From Allorhizocola sp044869915 (GTDB lineage: Bacteria > Actinomycetota > Actinomycetes > Mycobacteriales > Micromonosporaceae), in contig JBIOYB010000676.1 of assembly GCA_044869915.1 (NCBI GenBank), positions 7,748 to 71,747 of the forward strand: DNA of 64,000 nucleotides, in the 5' to 3' direction. The notes below the pieces were generated by a model. That model searched no databases. It was not told where the DNA came from and was given only the letters and a program-made list of their open reading frames with translations. The position numbers and the translations under genes are program-made. Positions 41,320 to 49,320 of this stretch are shown here, one piece after another (within the stretch, counting starts at the first letter, position 1; every line of letters begins with the position of its first letter).

Positions 41320-42257
41320 TGCGCTTCGGCCTGACCGAGGAGCAGATCACGCTGCGCGACGCGGTGCGGGATCTGCTCGCCGAGCAGTGCCCGCCGAGCC
41401 TGCTGCGCGACCCCTCGCCGGAGGCCACGGACAAGCTGTGGGAGCACCTGGCCGAGCTGGGGCTGTTTGGAGTTGCCGCGCCGGAGGCGGTCGGCGGCCT
41501 GGGCCTGACCGTCGCCGATCTGGTGCCGATGCTGGTCGAGCTGGGATACGCGGCCGTGCCCCTGCCCGCGGCGGAGACCGCGATGATGGCGGGCCTGCTC
41601 GCCGATCCGGCGGTCGCGGCGGGGGAGCGGCGGATCACCGTCGCCCGCGACGCGGCGATCGTGCCCTATGCGACGCGCGCCGACCGGGTCCTGGTGCTGT
41701 CGGGCACCTACGCCACACCGGCCGCGGCGGAGTCCCTGTCCACTGTGGACACGACGCGGGGCGTCGCGCGAGTGAGGCTGACGGAGCCGGTGCCGCTGGC
41801 CGGGCCGGTGCTTGAGCAGGCGCGGTTGCGTTATGACCTGGCGCTTGCGGCACAGCAGATCGGGCTGTCGCGCCGGATGCTCGCCATGACCGTCGACTAT
41901 GTGGGCCAGCGGCGCCAGTTTGGCGCGCCGGTGGGCAGCTTCCAGGCGGTCAAGCATCACCTGGCCGACGCGCTGCTGGCCGTGGAGTTTGCCGAGCCCG
42001 CCGTCCTCGCGGCGGGCTGGAGCCTGGCGCACCGGCCCGAGGACGCGCCGCGCGACATCGCGATGGCGGCGATCCTGGCCACCGAGGCGGCGCAGCAGGT
42101 GGCCAAGACGGCGATCCAGTGCCACGGCGCCATCGGCTACACAGTCGAGTACGACCTGAATCTATACGCCAAGCGGGCCTGGGCGCTGGCCGCCGAGTGC
42201 GACATCGACGCACACCTGGCCGTGCTCGGGACCTCCCTCGGGTTGGAGAGCTCATGA
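41319..42257 (+). CDS. Acyl-CoA dehydrogenase, beta-type subunit (FadE32/33-like)
   Basis: A 312-residue short acyl-CoA dehydrogenase. The middle sheet domain is compressed, and RRQFGAPVGSFQAVKHHLADALL and IQCHGAIGYTVEYDLNLYAKRAW are the helical-domain signatures. As in other steroid-related beta subunits, the usual NEIQR end is missing. Coupled to the upstream subunit by TGATG and to the hydratase gene by ATGA, which supports complex formation and sequential action. Confidence 0.85.
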   Translation: MRFGLTEEQITLRDAVRDLLAEQCPPSLLRDPSPEATDKLWEHLAELGLFGVAAPEAVGGLGLTVADLVPMLVELGYAAVPLPAAETAMMAGLLADPAVAAGERRITVARDAAIVPYATRADRVLVLSGTYATPAAAESLSTVDTTRGVARVRLTEPVPLAGPVLEQARLRYDLALAAQQIGLSRRMLAMTVDYVGQRRQFGAPVGSFQAVKHHLADALLAVEFAEPAVLAAGWSLAHRPEDAPRDIAMAAILATEAAQQVAKTAIQCHGAIGYTVEYDLNLYAKRAWALAAECDIDAHLAVLGTSLGLESS

Positions 42258-43108
42258 GTGAGGACGTTGTTACTTATCGCACCGACGGCCCGGTCGCGGT
42301 CGTCACGTTGAACCGCCCGGACTATCGCAATGCGCAAAACTCGGCGATGACCTACGCGCTGGATGCCGCCTTCTACCGGGCGGTCGAGGACGACGAGGTG
42401 AAGGTCATCGTGCTCGCCGGGGCGGGCAAGCACTTCTGTGCCGGGCACGACATCGGCACACCGGGCCGCGACATCAACACCTCCTTCCCGCGCAAGGCCT
42501 CGCTGTGGTGGGACCACGTCGGCAAGCCCGGCTCCGAGAGCCGGTTCGCCCGCGAGTCCGAGGTATATCTGGGGATGTGCCGCCGCTGGCGGGAGATCCC
42601 GAAGCCGACGATCGCCATGGTGCAGGGGGCCTGCATCGCGGGCGGGCTGATGCTCGCGTGGTGCTGCGACCTCATCGTGGCCGCGGACGACGCCTTCTTC
42701 TCCGATCCGGTGGTGCGCATGGGGATCCCGGGTGTGGAATATTTCGCCCACCCGTGGGTCATGGGGCCCCGGTTCGCCAAGGAATTTCTCTTTCTCGGCG
42801 AGCGGGTGGGCGCGGCACGCGCCCTGGAGCTGGGCATGGTCAACCGGGTCGTGCCGCGCGACGAGCTGGAGTCGTCCACTTTGGACATCGCCAACCGGAT
42901 CGCCACGATGCCACGGCTCGGGCTCGCGCTGGCCAAGAAGGCGGTCAACCAGGCCGAAGACCTGATGGGCCTGCACGTCGGGATGGACTCCGTCTTCGGC
43001 CTGCACCACGTGGCCCACGCGCACAACGCCGAGGTCGGGCTGGACTCACTGGCCGGGCACGACGCCCGGTCCATGCGCGACGCCGCGAAGAAGGCACCCG
43101 AGGCATGA
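42254..43108 (+). CDS. Enoyl-CoA hydratase/isomerase family protein
   Basis: A 284-residue crotonase: LNRPDYRNAQNSAM, GAGKHFCAGHDIG (oxyanion loop), QGACIAGGLMLAWCCDLIVAA, and RMGIPGVEYFAHPW. The usual catalytic Glu pair is not obvious at both positions: one loop reads ACIAGGLML and the other SDPVVRMG. Hydration of the double bond made by the FadE pair just upstream is the expected step. It overlaps both neighbours by ATGA. Confidence 0.8.
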   Translation: MSEDVVTYRTDGPVAVVTLNRPDYRNAQNSAMTYALDAAFYRAVEDDEVKVIVLAGAGKHFCAGHDIGTPGRDINTSFPRKASLWWDHVGKPGSESRFARESEVYLGMCRRWREIPKPTIAMVQGACIAGGLMLAWCCDLIVAADDAFFSDPVVRMGIPGVEYFAHPWVMGPRFAKEFLFLGERVGAARALELGMVNRVVPRDELESSTLDIANRIATMPRLGLALAKKAVNQAEDLMGLHVGMDSVFGLHHVAHAHNAEVGLDSLAGHDARSMRDAAKKAPEA

Positions 43109-43350
43109 ACCGCTTCGCCGGCCGGGTTGCGCTTGTGACCGGTGCCGCGTCGGGGGTGGGGCGGGCCACGGTCGAACGGCTGGTCGCCGAGGGCGCCCGG
43201 GTCGGGTGCCTGGACCTGACGCCCAGCGGCTGCGGCGAGGGCACCTTCGACGTGGTGGCCGACGTGCGCGACGAGACGGCGGTGGCCGGCGCGGAGGCCC
43301 GATTTGCGACCGGTGCCGTGCTGCGACTGGATGGGGGCGCCGGTGCCTGA
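43105..43350 (+). pseudogene. SDR remnant with in-frame internal deletion
   Basis: The 81-codon frame has an SDR N-terminus (VALVTGAASGVGRAT, then DVVADVRDETAVAGAEARF) joined directly to an SDR C-terminus (ATGAVLRLDGGAG). About 150 residues between, including the active-site Ser, Tyr and Lys, are gone, without a frameshift. ATG overlaps the hydratase stop and the end overlaps the ligase start, so operon coupling has been preserved despite loss of enzyme function. Confidence 0.75.
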
Positions 43351-44893
43351 GTTCGACCCGGAAACGATCCGGCGCCACTACGAGCAGGGGTGGTGGGACG
43401 GCCGGACCATCGGCGACATGGTCGCGGCCAACGTCGCGGCCGACCCGGATGGTTTGGCGTTCATCGCGCCCGATGGCACCCTGACGTGGCGTGACTATGA
43501 CGACCTGTCCACCCGGATCGCTGGGTCCTATGTGGACAGTGGCCTGGAGCCGGGCGACCGGCTGGCCGTGCTGCTGGCCGGCGGCGCGATGACGCACGTG
43601 GCCTACCTCGCCGCGCAGAAGGCGGGCCTGGTGACCGTCGGGCTCGGGCCGCGCGCGGGCGACGCGGAGGTAGCGCACATCCTGCGCCACACGCGAGCCG
43701 CCGCACTGCTCTCGCGCGACCGGCATCGGGGCAGACCCGGCGCACAGCTCGCGCAAGCCGTTGGTGCGCAACGGCATCTGCTGCTCGAACCCCTGCTGCT
43801 CGAGCAGCACGTGGCCCCGCCGCTGGAGCGAGCGCTGGGTCCGGATGACCTGTTCTTCATCAACTCGACCTCGGGCACGACCGGCCTGCCCAAGTGCGTG
43901 CGCCAGACCATGAACGTGCGCAAGACCTTCGCACCACTGGCCGCCGAGGCGGCCGGAGGATTCGGGCCGGGCGATGTGATGGCCAGCGTCGTGCCCGCGC
44001 CATACGGCTTCGGGCTGTGGAGCCAGCACATCACCCCGACGTGGGGCCGCTTCCCGACAGTCGTGGTCGACGAGTTCGACGCCGGGCGCACCCTGCGGCT
44101 CATCGAGGAGCACCGGGTGACCGTGCTCGCCGCGGTCACGAGCCAGTTCATCATGATGCTCAACTCGCCCGAGTTTGACCGGTGCGACCTGTCCTCGCTG
44201 CGCTGCCTGTTCACCGGCGGCGAACGGGTCCCGGCCGACCGCGCCGCCCAGTTTGAGGAGCGCACGGGCGCGGCCGTGCTGCAATTCTACGGCTCCAACG
44301 AGGCCGGACCGCTGTCGGTGACCAGGGCCGACGACCCGCGCGAGAAGCGGCTGACCACCGCCGGACGCCCGGTGGCACCGGTGGCGCTGCGCCTGCTCGA
44401 ACCGTCCAATGTGGTCGCCGCGCGGGGGCCCGGCTGCACGCCCGGCTACTACGAAGACGACGCGGCAAACGCCGCGCTGTTTCAGGACGGCTGGCAGCTC
44501 ACGGGAGACATCGCCCGGCTCGACGAGGACGGCTATCTTTGCATCACCGGCCGGGCCGCCGACTTCATCATCCGTGGCGGATACAACATCAGCGCCCTGG
44601 TCGTGGAGGAGGCGGTGGGCGGCCATCCCCGCGTGGCCCAGGTCGCCGTCGTCGCGATGCCCGACGAGGTCCTAGGCGAACGGGTCTGCGCCTATGTCGT
44701 GACCCGCGACCGGCTGCCGCTGGAGCTCGACGACCTGCGTAGACACCTTGCCGCGGCCGGGCTCACCAAGCACACCTGGCCCGAACGGCTGGTGTGCCTG
44801 GACGCGCTGCCGATGGGCACCGGTGCGAAGGTGGACAAGGCCGCGCTGCGTGAACTGGCCCGAAATGGGAGTCCCGTTCGGATTCGCTGGTAA
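43343..44893 (+). CDS. AMP-forming acyl-CoA ligase of the ipd operon
   Basis: A 516-residue ANL-family enzyme. STSGTTGLPK (175-184) is the phosphate loop, FYGSNEAGPLS the A5 region, GRAADFIIRGGYNISA the hinge, and GTGAKVDKAAL carries the A10 lysine. It is related to 2,3-dihydroxybenzoate- and cyclohexanecarboxylate-type ligases and is a clear paralog of the ligase at 49321 (shared QFIMMLNSP and FTGGE segments), but distant from FadD3. GTG 43343, behind a GGGGG ribosome site, is favoured; ATG 43331 is an alternative. Its substrate is probably another steroid-derived or alicyclic acid. Confidence 0.78.
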   Translation: MPEFDPETIRRHYEQGWWDGRTIGDMVAANVAADPDGLAFIAPDGTLTWRDYDDLSTRIAGSYVDSGLEPGDRLAVLLAGGAMTHVAYLAAQKAGLVTVGLGPRAGDAEVAHILRHTRAAALLSRDRHRGRPGAQLAQAVGAQRHLLLEPLLLEQHVAPPLERALGPDDLFFINSTSGTTGLPKCVRQTMNVRKTFAPLAAEAAGGFGPGDVMASVVPAPYGFGLWSQHITPTWGRFPTVVVDEFDAGRTLRLIEEHRVTVLAAVTSQFIMMLNSPEFDRCDLSSLRCLFTGGERVPADRAAQFEERTGAAVLQFYGSNEAGPLSVTRADDPREKRLTTAGRPVAPVALRLLEPSNVVAARGPGCTPGYYEDDAANAALFQDGWQLTGDIARLDEDGYLCITGRAADFIIRGGYNISALVVEEAVGGHPRVAQVAVVAMPDEVLGERVCAYVVTRDRLPLELDDLRRHLAAAGLTKHTWPERLVCLDALPMGTGAKVDKAALRELARNGSPVRIRW

Positions 44894-44915
44894 GGACCGG
44901 ATAGAGTGGGCGACC

Positions 44916-46010
44916 ATGCCCGATTACACCCGGCCCGACTACACCCGCCAGCTGGCCGCGCTCGCCCGGCCGTTGCGGGCCTGGGGTCCGGTGCTGGTCC
45001 TGTCCGCCGTCGTGGTCGTGTCCGCGGCGTTCGTCGTCGCCGGGCTCCGCGCCAACCCCATCTCACCGGCCCGCCCGATGCCCATCTCCAGCGGCTCCTG
45101 GGCTCCGTTCGTGGGGCCCGAACTGCCCGATGGCGGACCGCTGGCCAAGCTGGTCACCGAGACGCTGCGCCGGTCCGGATACTCGCCCGAAATCAGCTAC
45201 ACGTCGTGGTCGCTGGCCGAGGGGCGGGTCACCTCCGGCGCCTCGCTGGGGGTGTTTCCGTTGGTGGGCAGCGCTTCCCGGCGGGCAAACCTGCTCCTGT
45301 CCGACCGCCTGCTCGACTTCGAATACGTGCTGTTCTACAACCGCCGCAACGGTGAACCCAAGGTGGAGACCGCGGCCGACCTGAGCCGGCTGCGGGTGGG
45401 TGGCATCGCCGGATACGACTACTGGTCCACGCTCGAGTCGGCGGTCGGCGACTTCGTGGAGTTCGACACCAGCCTGGACGGCTTCCGGGCACTGGCCGAC
45501 GGCAAAATCGACGTGCTCGCCGAAGGGCTGCTCTCCGGCCAGGCCGTGCTCACCAGCTCGGCGTTCGCCGGGGACACCGGCGACTTCAGCCACATCAAGG
45601 GCGACTCCTCCCTTGTCCACTCGGTGGAGGGACTGTATTTCATGATGCCCAACACGGCCGCGGGCGCCACGGTGCTGGAGCGGTTCAACCGGGAGCTGGG
45701 CAAGATGCGGCAGACCGGCGAGGCCGAGCGGATCGTCGCGGAGCTCACCCCGGCCGCGACCCAGGCGGTGGCGCTGAACCCGTTCGGCAACACGGGTCTG
45801 GTGGAACTGCTTGACGCCAACGGAAAACTCGTGCTGCTCGCACCGCAGGGCACCCGGGCACAGGTGCTGGCCTGGCCCAAGGAGTTCAGCGATGCGGGCG
45901 CCGGTGTGGGGGAGCGAGTGCTGATCCAGGTGAAGATCAGCAATGGTCCGGCCCGGGGACGGGTCCTCTATGTGGACGCTCGCGCCGTACAACTTGAGGG
46001 CGCGCGATGA
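44916..46010 (+). CDS. Membrane-anchored periplasmic solute-binding-like protein
   Basis: A 364-residue protein with a short cytoplasmic N-terminus, one hydrophobic helix (about 24-45), then an extracytoplasmic region resembling family 3 solute-binding proteins: WAPFVGPELPDGGPLAKLVTE, SDRLLDFEYVLFYNR, LRVGGIAGYDYW and a FMMPNT segment. There is no lipobox. The C-terminal 70 residues look like a small beta domain (VALNPFGNTGLVELLDANGK). It starts 22 bases after the ligase and overlaps the next membrane protein gene (ATGA). Not recognised as a named family; ligand sensing or delivery to the adjacent membrane proteins is inferred. Confidence 0.6.
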   Translation: MPDYTRPDYTRQLAALARPLRAWGPVLVLSAVVVVSAAFVVAGLRANPISPARPMPISSGSWAPFVGPELPDGGPLAKLVTETLRRSGYSPEISYTSWSLAEGRVTSGASLGVFPLVGSASRRANLLLSDRLLDFEYVLFYNRRNGEPKVETAADLSRLRVGGIAGYDYWSTLESAVGDFVEFDTSLDGFRALADGKIDVLAEGLLSGQAVLTSSAFAGDTGDFSHIKGDSSLVHSVEGLYFMMPNTAAGATVLERFNRELGKMRQTGEAERIVAELTPAATQAVALNPFGNTGLVELLDANGKLVLLAPQGTRAQVLAWPKEFSDAGAGVGERVLIQVKISNGPARGRVLYVDARAVQLEGAR

Positions 46011-47425
46011 CGGCGCTGCGCATCCTCGCCCCCGTAGCGGTGGACTATCAGGCGGTGCCCGGGGCGACGCTGCGGGACCCCAAGGGATACGCGCGGTTCT
46101 GGTCCGAGCGGCAACCGGCCGTGGACTCGTTGTTGGCACGCCTGAGCCCGGATCCGGACGGGCCGCCGCCCGCCGTGACGCTGGAGCACACCCGGATCAC
46201 CAGTTCGCTGAACCTCTACCGGACGATCAGCGACCACGCGACCGGGCGCCCACTGCACGTGCTGACCGGATCGCTTCGCCCGCAGCACCTTCCGGACGAG
46301 TTCGCCGGCGCCACCGACCCGCTCCACCTGGGCGTGACCGAGATCGGCTTCATGCTGTACGACCACGGCCTGATGCTGCTGGAGCTGCTTGTCCGGGTGG
46401 ATCCGGAGGTCACCGCGCCGGCCGAGGGCGTCGCGGACCGCCTCGACGAGCTGCAGGCCAGCGCGCTGACCATGGGCGAACAGGTGGCGCGCGAGACCGT
46501 CCGGCGATACCTGGACCCACTGCTCGAACTGTTCCGCCAAGCCGACCCCGACGAACGGATCCTGGTCGCCGCCACGCCCGCGAGCGACCCGATGACGGCC
46601 GAGTTCGGCGAGACCCTCTGGGTCACCCGCAGCCTCGTGCTCGATCCGGCCGATCCGGGCGCCACCGCGGCGCTGCGGCACTGGGTCAAAGACACGGGAT
46701 CCGGTGACAGCGCCGCCGACCCGGCCGAGCCGCTGCTGACCGGGCAGACCGATCGCCTGGTCCGCTGGCTCAACTACGCCTTCATCGACCCGGCCGGCGC
46801 CGGCGGGCAGGCCTTCCCCGGCGAGCGCTTCCGCGACAGCTGGGACGCGCTGCGCTTCGCCCAGGTGTTCTACGGCGCCCTCGACCGGATCGACTCCCGC
46901 CTGTCGAAGATCCTGGCCGACTCGGCGGCGCTGCGGTCGCGATGGGAGCTGGGCCGGCTCAAGGAGCAGCTGACCAGCCTGAGCCAGCGCGCCGAGCTGA
47001 TCATCATGGAGCGCCGGGACCTCGCCAAGGTCCTCAAACGGCAAGTGCGCCATGAGATGGACGAGATCCTGGACTACTGGGAGTTCGAGAAGCTCATCGA
47101 AGAACCGGTGCGGTTCAAGATAGAGACGTGTGACCGCCGGCTGGCCGAGCTCGCCGGTCGGCGCGCGGCGCGGTCGGCCCTGTTCACCGATCTGATCCTG
47201 CTGGGCATCGGTGTCACCTCGATCCTGGGGACCGCGCTGGCGCTGACCCAGTTTGGGCGGGCGGTCGCCAACGACCCCGCCATGACCATCTACGACCTGG
47301 GCCGATCCTCCATGGTGGAATGGGTCGCCGCGCAGCCCGCCGACGCGGTCCTGATCGGATCCGGGGTCACCTCCGTGCTGATGGTGGTGCTCTACCTGTT
47401 CTTCCGCCGCGACAAACGCTCATGA
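46007..47425 (+). CDS. Coiled-coil membrane protein with two C-terminal helices, unknown
   Basis: A 472-residue protein with a long soluble N-terminal domain (about 1-280), a charged alpha-helical/coiled-coil region (about 285-375: LSKILADSAALRSRWELGRL and the following segment), and two transmembrane helices near 392-412 and 445-463, finishing in a short basic tail. The layout recalls CorA-type ion transporters, but the GMN signature is absent. No family recognised. It is bracketed by ATGA overlaps with the solute-binding-like gene and the MFS gene, so the three are probably one functional unit of the ipd operon. Confidence 0.6.
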   Translation: MTALRILAPVAVDYQAVPGATLRDPKGYARFWSERQPAVDSLLARLSPDPDGPPPAVTLEHTRITSSLNLYRTISDHATGRPLHVLTGSLRPQHLPDEFAGATDPLHLGVTEIGFMLYDHGLMLLELLVRVDPEVTAPAEGVADRLDELQASALTMGEQVARETVRRYLDPLLELFRQADPDERILVAATPASDPMTAEFGETLWVTRSLVLDPADPGATAALRHWVKDTGSGDSAADPAEPLLTGQTDRLVRWLNYAFIDPAGAGGQAFPGERFRDSWDALRFAQVFYGALDRIDSRLSKILADSAALRSRWELGRLKEQLTSLSQRAELIIMERRDLAKVLKRQVRHEMDEILDYWEFEKLIEEPVRFKIETCDRRLAELAGRRAARSALFTDLILLGIGVTSILGTALALTQFGRAVANDPAMTIYDLGRSSMVEWVAAQPADAVLIGSGVTSVLMVVLYLFFRRDKRS

Positions 47426-48588
47426 GGGCCGCACTGCGCAGCCGGACGATCCGGGTGTTCGCGGTGACCCAGATCCTGCTCGAGGTCCAGTTCTGGTTTC
47501 CGGTGTACCTGATCTACCTGCTGGACCTCGGGTTCCCGCTGACGACCGCGGTGCTGGCCGACGCGGTGTTCCGGCTTGTCGCTGTGGCTTGCGAGTTCCC
47601 GGTCGGGGTGATCGCCGACCGGATCGGCCGCCGCCGCGCCTACCTCGCCCTGGCCGGTGGCAGCGTGGTGACGTTCGCGGCGATCACCCAGGTCGACTCG
47701 CTGCGCACGCTTTTCGGCGCTTGGATCCTGTGGGGCGTGGTGTGGGCGCTGTCGTCCGGGGCGGCCAATGCCTATCTGTATGAGCTGTGCCTCCAGGACG
47801 AACGGGAGATCAGCCCGGCCAAGGCGTTCGGCCTGATGCGGGTCGTGGGCAACCTGGCTGTTTTGGCGTCTCTGCTCGCGGCCGGGTACCTCTACGAGGC
47901 CGACCCGCGGTTGCCGTTCGCCATCACCGCCGTGCTCGCGGCCGTCGCGTTCCTGCTCGCGCTCACGCTGCCCGAGATCGCCGCCGGGCCAAGGGTTTCG
48001 TCCACGCTGCGGTCGGTCGTGGCGGACCTGCGTGGCGCTATTGCGATCCGGGGCGTGCGGTGGGCGGTGTGGCTGGGTGCGCTGCTGCTCCTATTTGGAT
48101 GGAGCGCCCGGATCCTGTTCCAGCCGTTGGCTTTGGAGCTCCACATGTCCACGCGGGCCACGGGATGGATGTACGCGGCGTTCGCCGCCGCCTCGGTGCT
48201 CGGCGGGCTCGCGGCCGGTTATGTCGGTACGGCCCACCGCCGCTCGGCCCTCGTCGCGGCTTTCGTGCTCGTGCTCGCGGCGCTGGTGGCCACCAGCCAG
48301 ACCGCGGAGCTTGGGCCGTTCCTGTTCCTGCCGGCGCTCGGGCTCGGGTACACCCTGGGCACGACCGTGCTGGACATCTTCACCAACGAGGTCACGCCGC
48401 AACCGGTCCGTGCCACCGTTTTCGGGCTTGTCGCGTGCCTCGGCGGGCTGGGCATCGCCGTGGCGCGGCCGGGACTCGGCGTGCTCGCCGACGGCCGCTC
48501 GGTCCCGTACGCGTTCGGGGCGTGGGCCGTAGCCGGGGTGTTGCTGCTCGCCCTGGCGGCCCCGGGGATCCGCCGGATGGGCAACTGA
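47422..48588 (+). CDS. Major facilitator superfamily transporter, last gene of the ipd operon
   Basis: A 388-residue MFS carrier with twelve hydrophobic helices; motif A reads GVIADRIGRRRAYL (near residue 58). It resembles the drug:H+ antiporter-like branch (YELCLQDEREISPAKAFGL in the central loop). Its ATG overlaps the previous stop. As the end of an operon that handles steroid C/D rings it may move a pathway intermediate or waste product. A 91-bp imperfect palindrome follows its stop codon. Confidence 0.8.
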   Translation: MRAALRSRTIRVFAVTQILLEVQFWFPVYLIYLLDLGFPLTTAVLADAVFRLVAVACEFPVGVIADRIGRRRAYLALAGGSVVTFAAITQVDSLRTLFGAWILWGVVWALSSGAANAYLYELCLQDEREISPAKAFGLMRVVGNLAVLASLLAAGYLYEADPRLPFAITAVLAAVAFLLALTLPEIAAGPRVSSTLRSVVADLRGAIAIRGVRWAVWLGALLLLFGWSARILFQPLALELHMSTRATGWMYAAFAAASVLGGLAAGYVGTAHRRSALVAAFVLVLAALVATSQTAELGPFLFLPALGLGYTLGTTVLDIFTNEVTPQPVRATVFGLVACLGGLGIAVARPGLGVLADGRSVPYAFGAWAVAGVLLLALAAPGIRRMGN

Positions 48589-48590
48589 GG

Positions 48591-48681
48591 CGCAAGATCC
48601 GCGCCATTTCGGGGTTATGGTTGCCCGAAACGGGCGTGGGTTTGGCCCAGCCATATCCGTGAAATGGCGCAGATCTTCGCG
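48591..48681. repeat. 91-bp branched imperfect palindrome after the ipd operon
   Basis: CGCAAGATCCGCGCCATTTC (48591-48610) pairs with 48661-48681 (GAAATGGCGC then AGATCTTCGCG) with one mismatch and one bulge. Inside, GGTTATGG (48613-48620) pairs with CCATATCC (48651-48658) except one base, and two small hairpins (GCCCG-AAA-CGGGC at 48623-48635; TGGG/CCCA at 48637-48649) fill the centre. It begins two bases after the MFS stop and may be a bidirectional terminator, a structured RNA or a MITE-like element. Confidence 0.65.
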
Positions 48682-48705
48682 GGCGGATGCTTGGACGGCA
48701 GTCGT

Positions 48706-49110
48706 TCAGCCGCCGACGCTGACTGGGCCGAACCAACCGCTGCGGCGGATTTCCCAGGTGGCGCCGTCGCGATAGTCCAATATCCCTACCGAGTAATAGA
48801 ACTGGGCGTTGCTGGGAAAGTTGTAGTCGCAGATGTGGGTTTCTCCGTAGAACGCTTCGCAATAGTCGTAGAGCATCCCGCCGGTAGTGGGGTAAACCTT
48901 CCACCAAACCCTGACGTGATAACCATCGCCGGCCTCGTCACGGGCGCCGACGTCGTCGCCTGTTTTGATGAAGCAGCCGGCTCCACCCTGCATGGTGTAG
49001 CTGTAGGTACAGTCGGCCCAGGTCGTCGCCAGGGCGGGCGACTGAAGACCGACCATGGCCAGTGCCGATGCGGCAAGGACCACCAACGCCCGCTTGAATC
49101 TCCGTCTCAC
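48706..49110 (-). CDS. Small secreted protein, unknown
   Basis: A 134-residue protein with a signal peptide (VRRRFKRALVVLAASALAM, cut near PALA-TT). The mature part is rich in Tyr, Trp and Gly and has four cysteines (C34, C46, C84, C94), consistent with two disulfides in a small beta fold. No family recognised. GTG 49110 follows GGAGG at ten bases. Its divergent neighbour is the KstR2-box-controlled ligase. Confidence 0.6.
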   Translation of the reverse strand: MRRRFKRALVVLAASALAMVGLQSPALATTWADCTYSYTMQGGAGCFIKTGDDVGARDEAGDGYHVRVWWKVYPTTGGMLYDYCEAFYGETHICDYNFPSNAQFYYSVGILDYRDGATWEIRRSGWFGPVSVGG

Positions 49111-49286
49111 GGGGGAGACACCTCCTCTGGGGCAGTAGAGACTTCGGAAACAAAGCGACGCTAGCGGCCAAACGCGGATCCTGTCTGCGGGTCCGAACAA
49201 ATCCGAACATCTTCGGACGGCCGCCGTCTCAGCGCAGTTACGGACGTGGTCGGTGAGGACGGCCGCGCCGGCGCTAGGATGGCACA

Positions 49287-49300
49287 AGCAAGCGCTTGGT
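49287..49300. promoter_or_regulatory. KstR2 box upstream of the second acyl-CoA ligase
   Basis: AGCAAGCGCTTGGT matches AnCAAGnnCTTGnT exactly and lies 20 bases before the GTG of the ligase gene, a position suited to repression. Confidence 0.7.
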
Positions 49301-49320
49301 AGATAGAGCGGAGGTCGGCC

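Noticed and set aside
46007..47425. CorA magnesium transporter
   Set aside because: The two C-terminal helices fit, but the GMN signature that defines CorA is missing.
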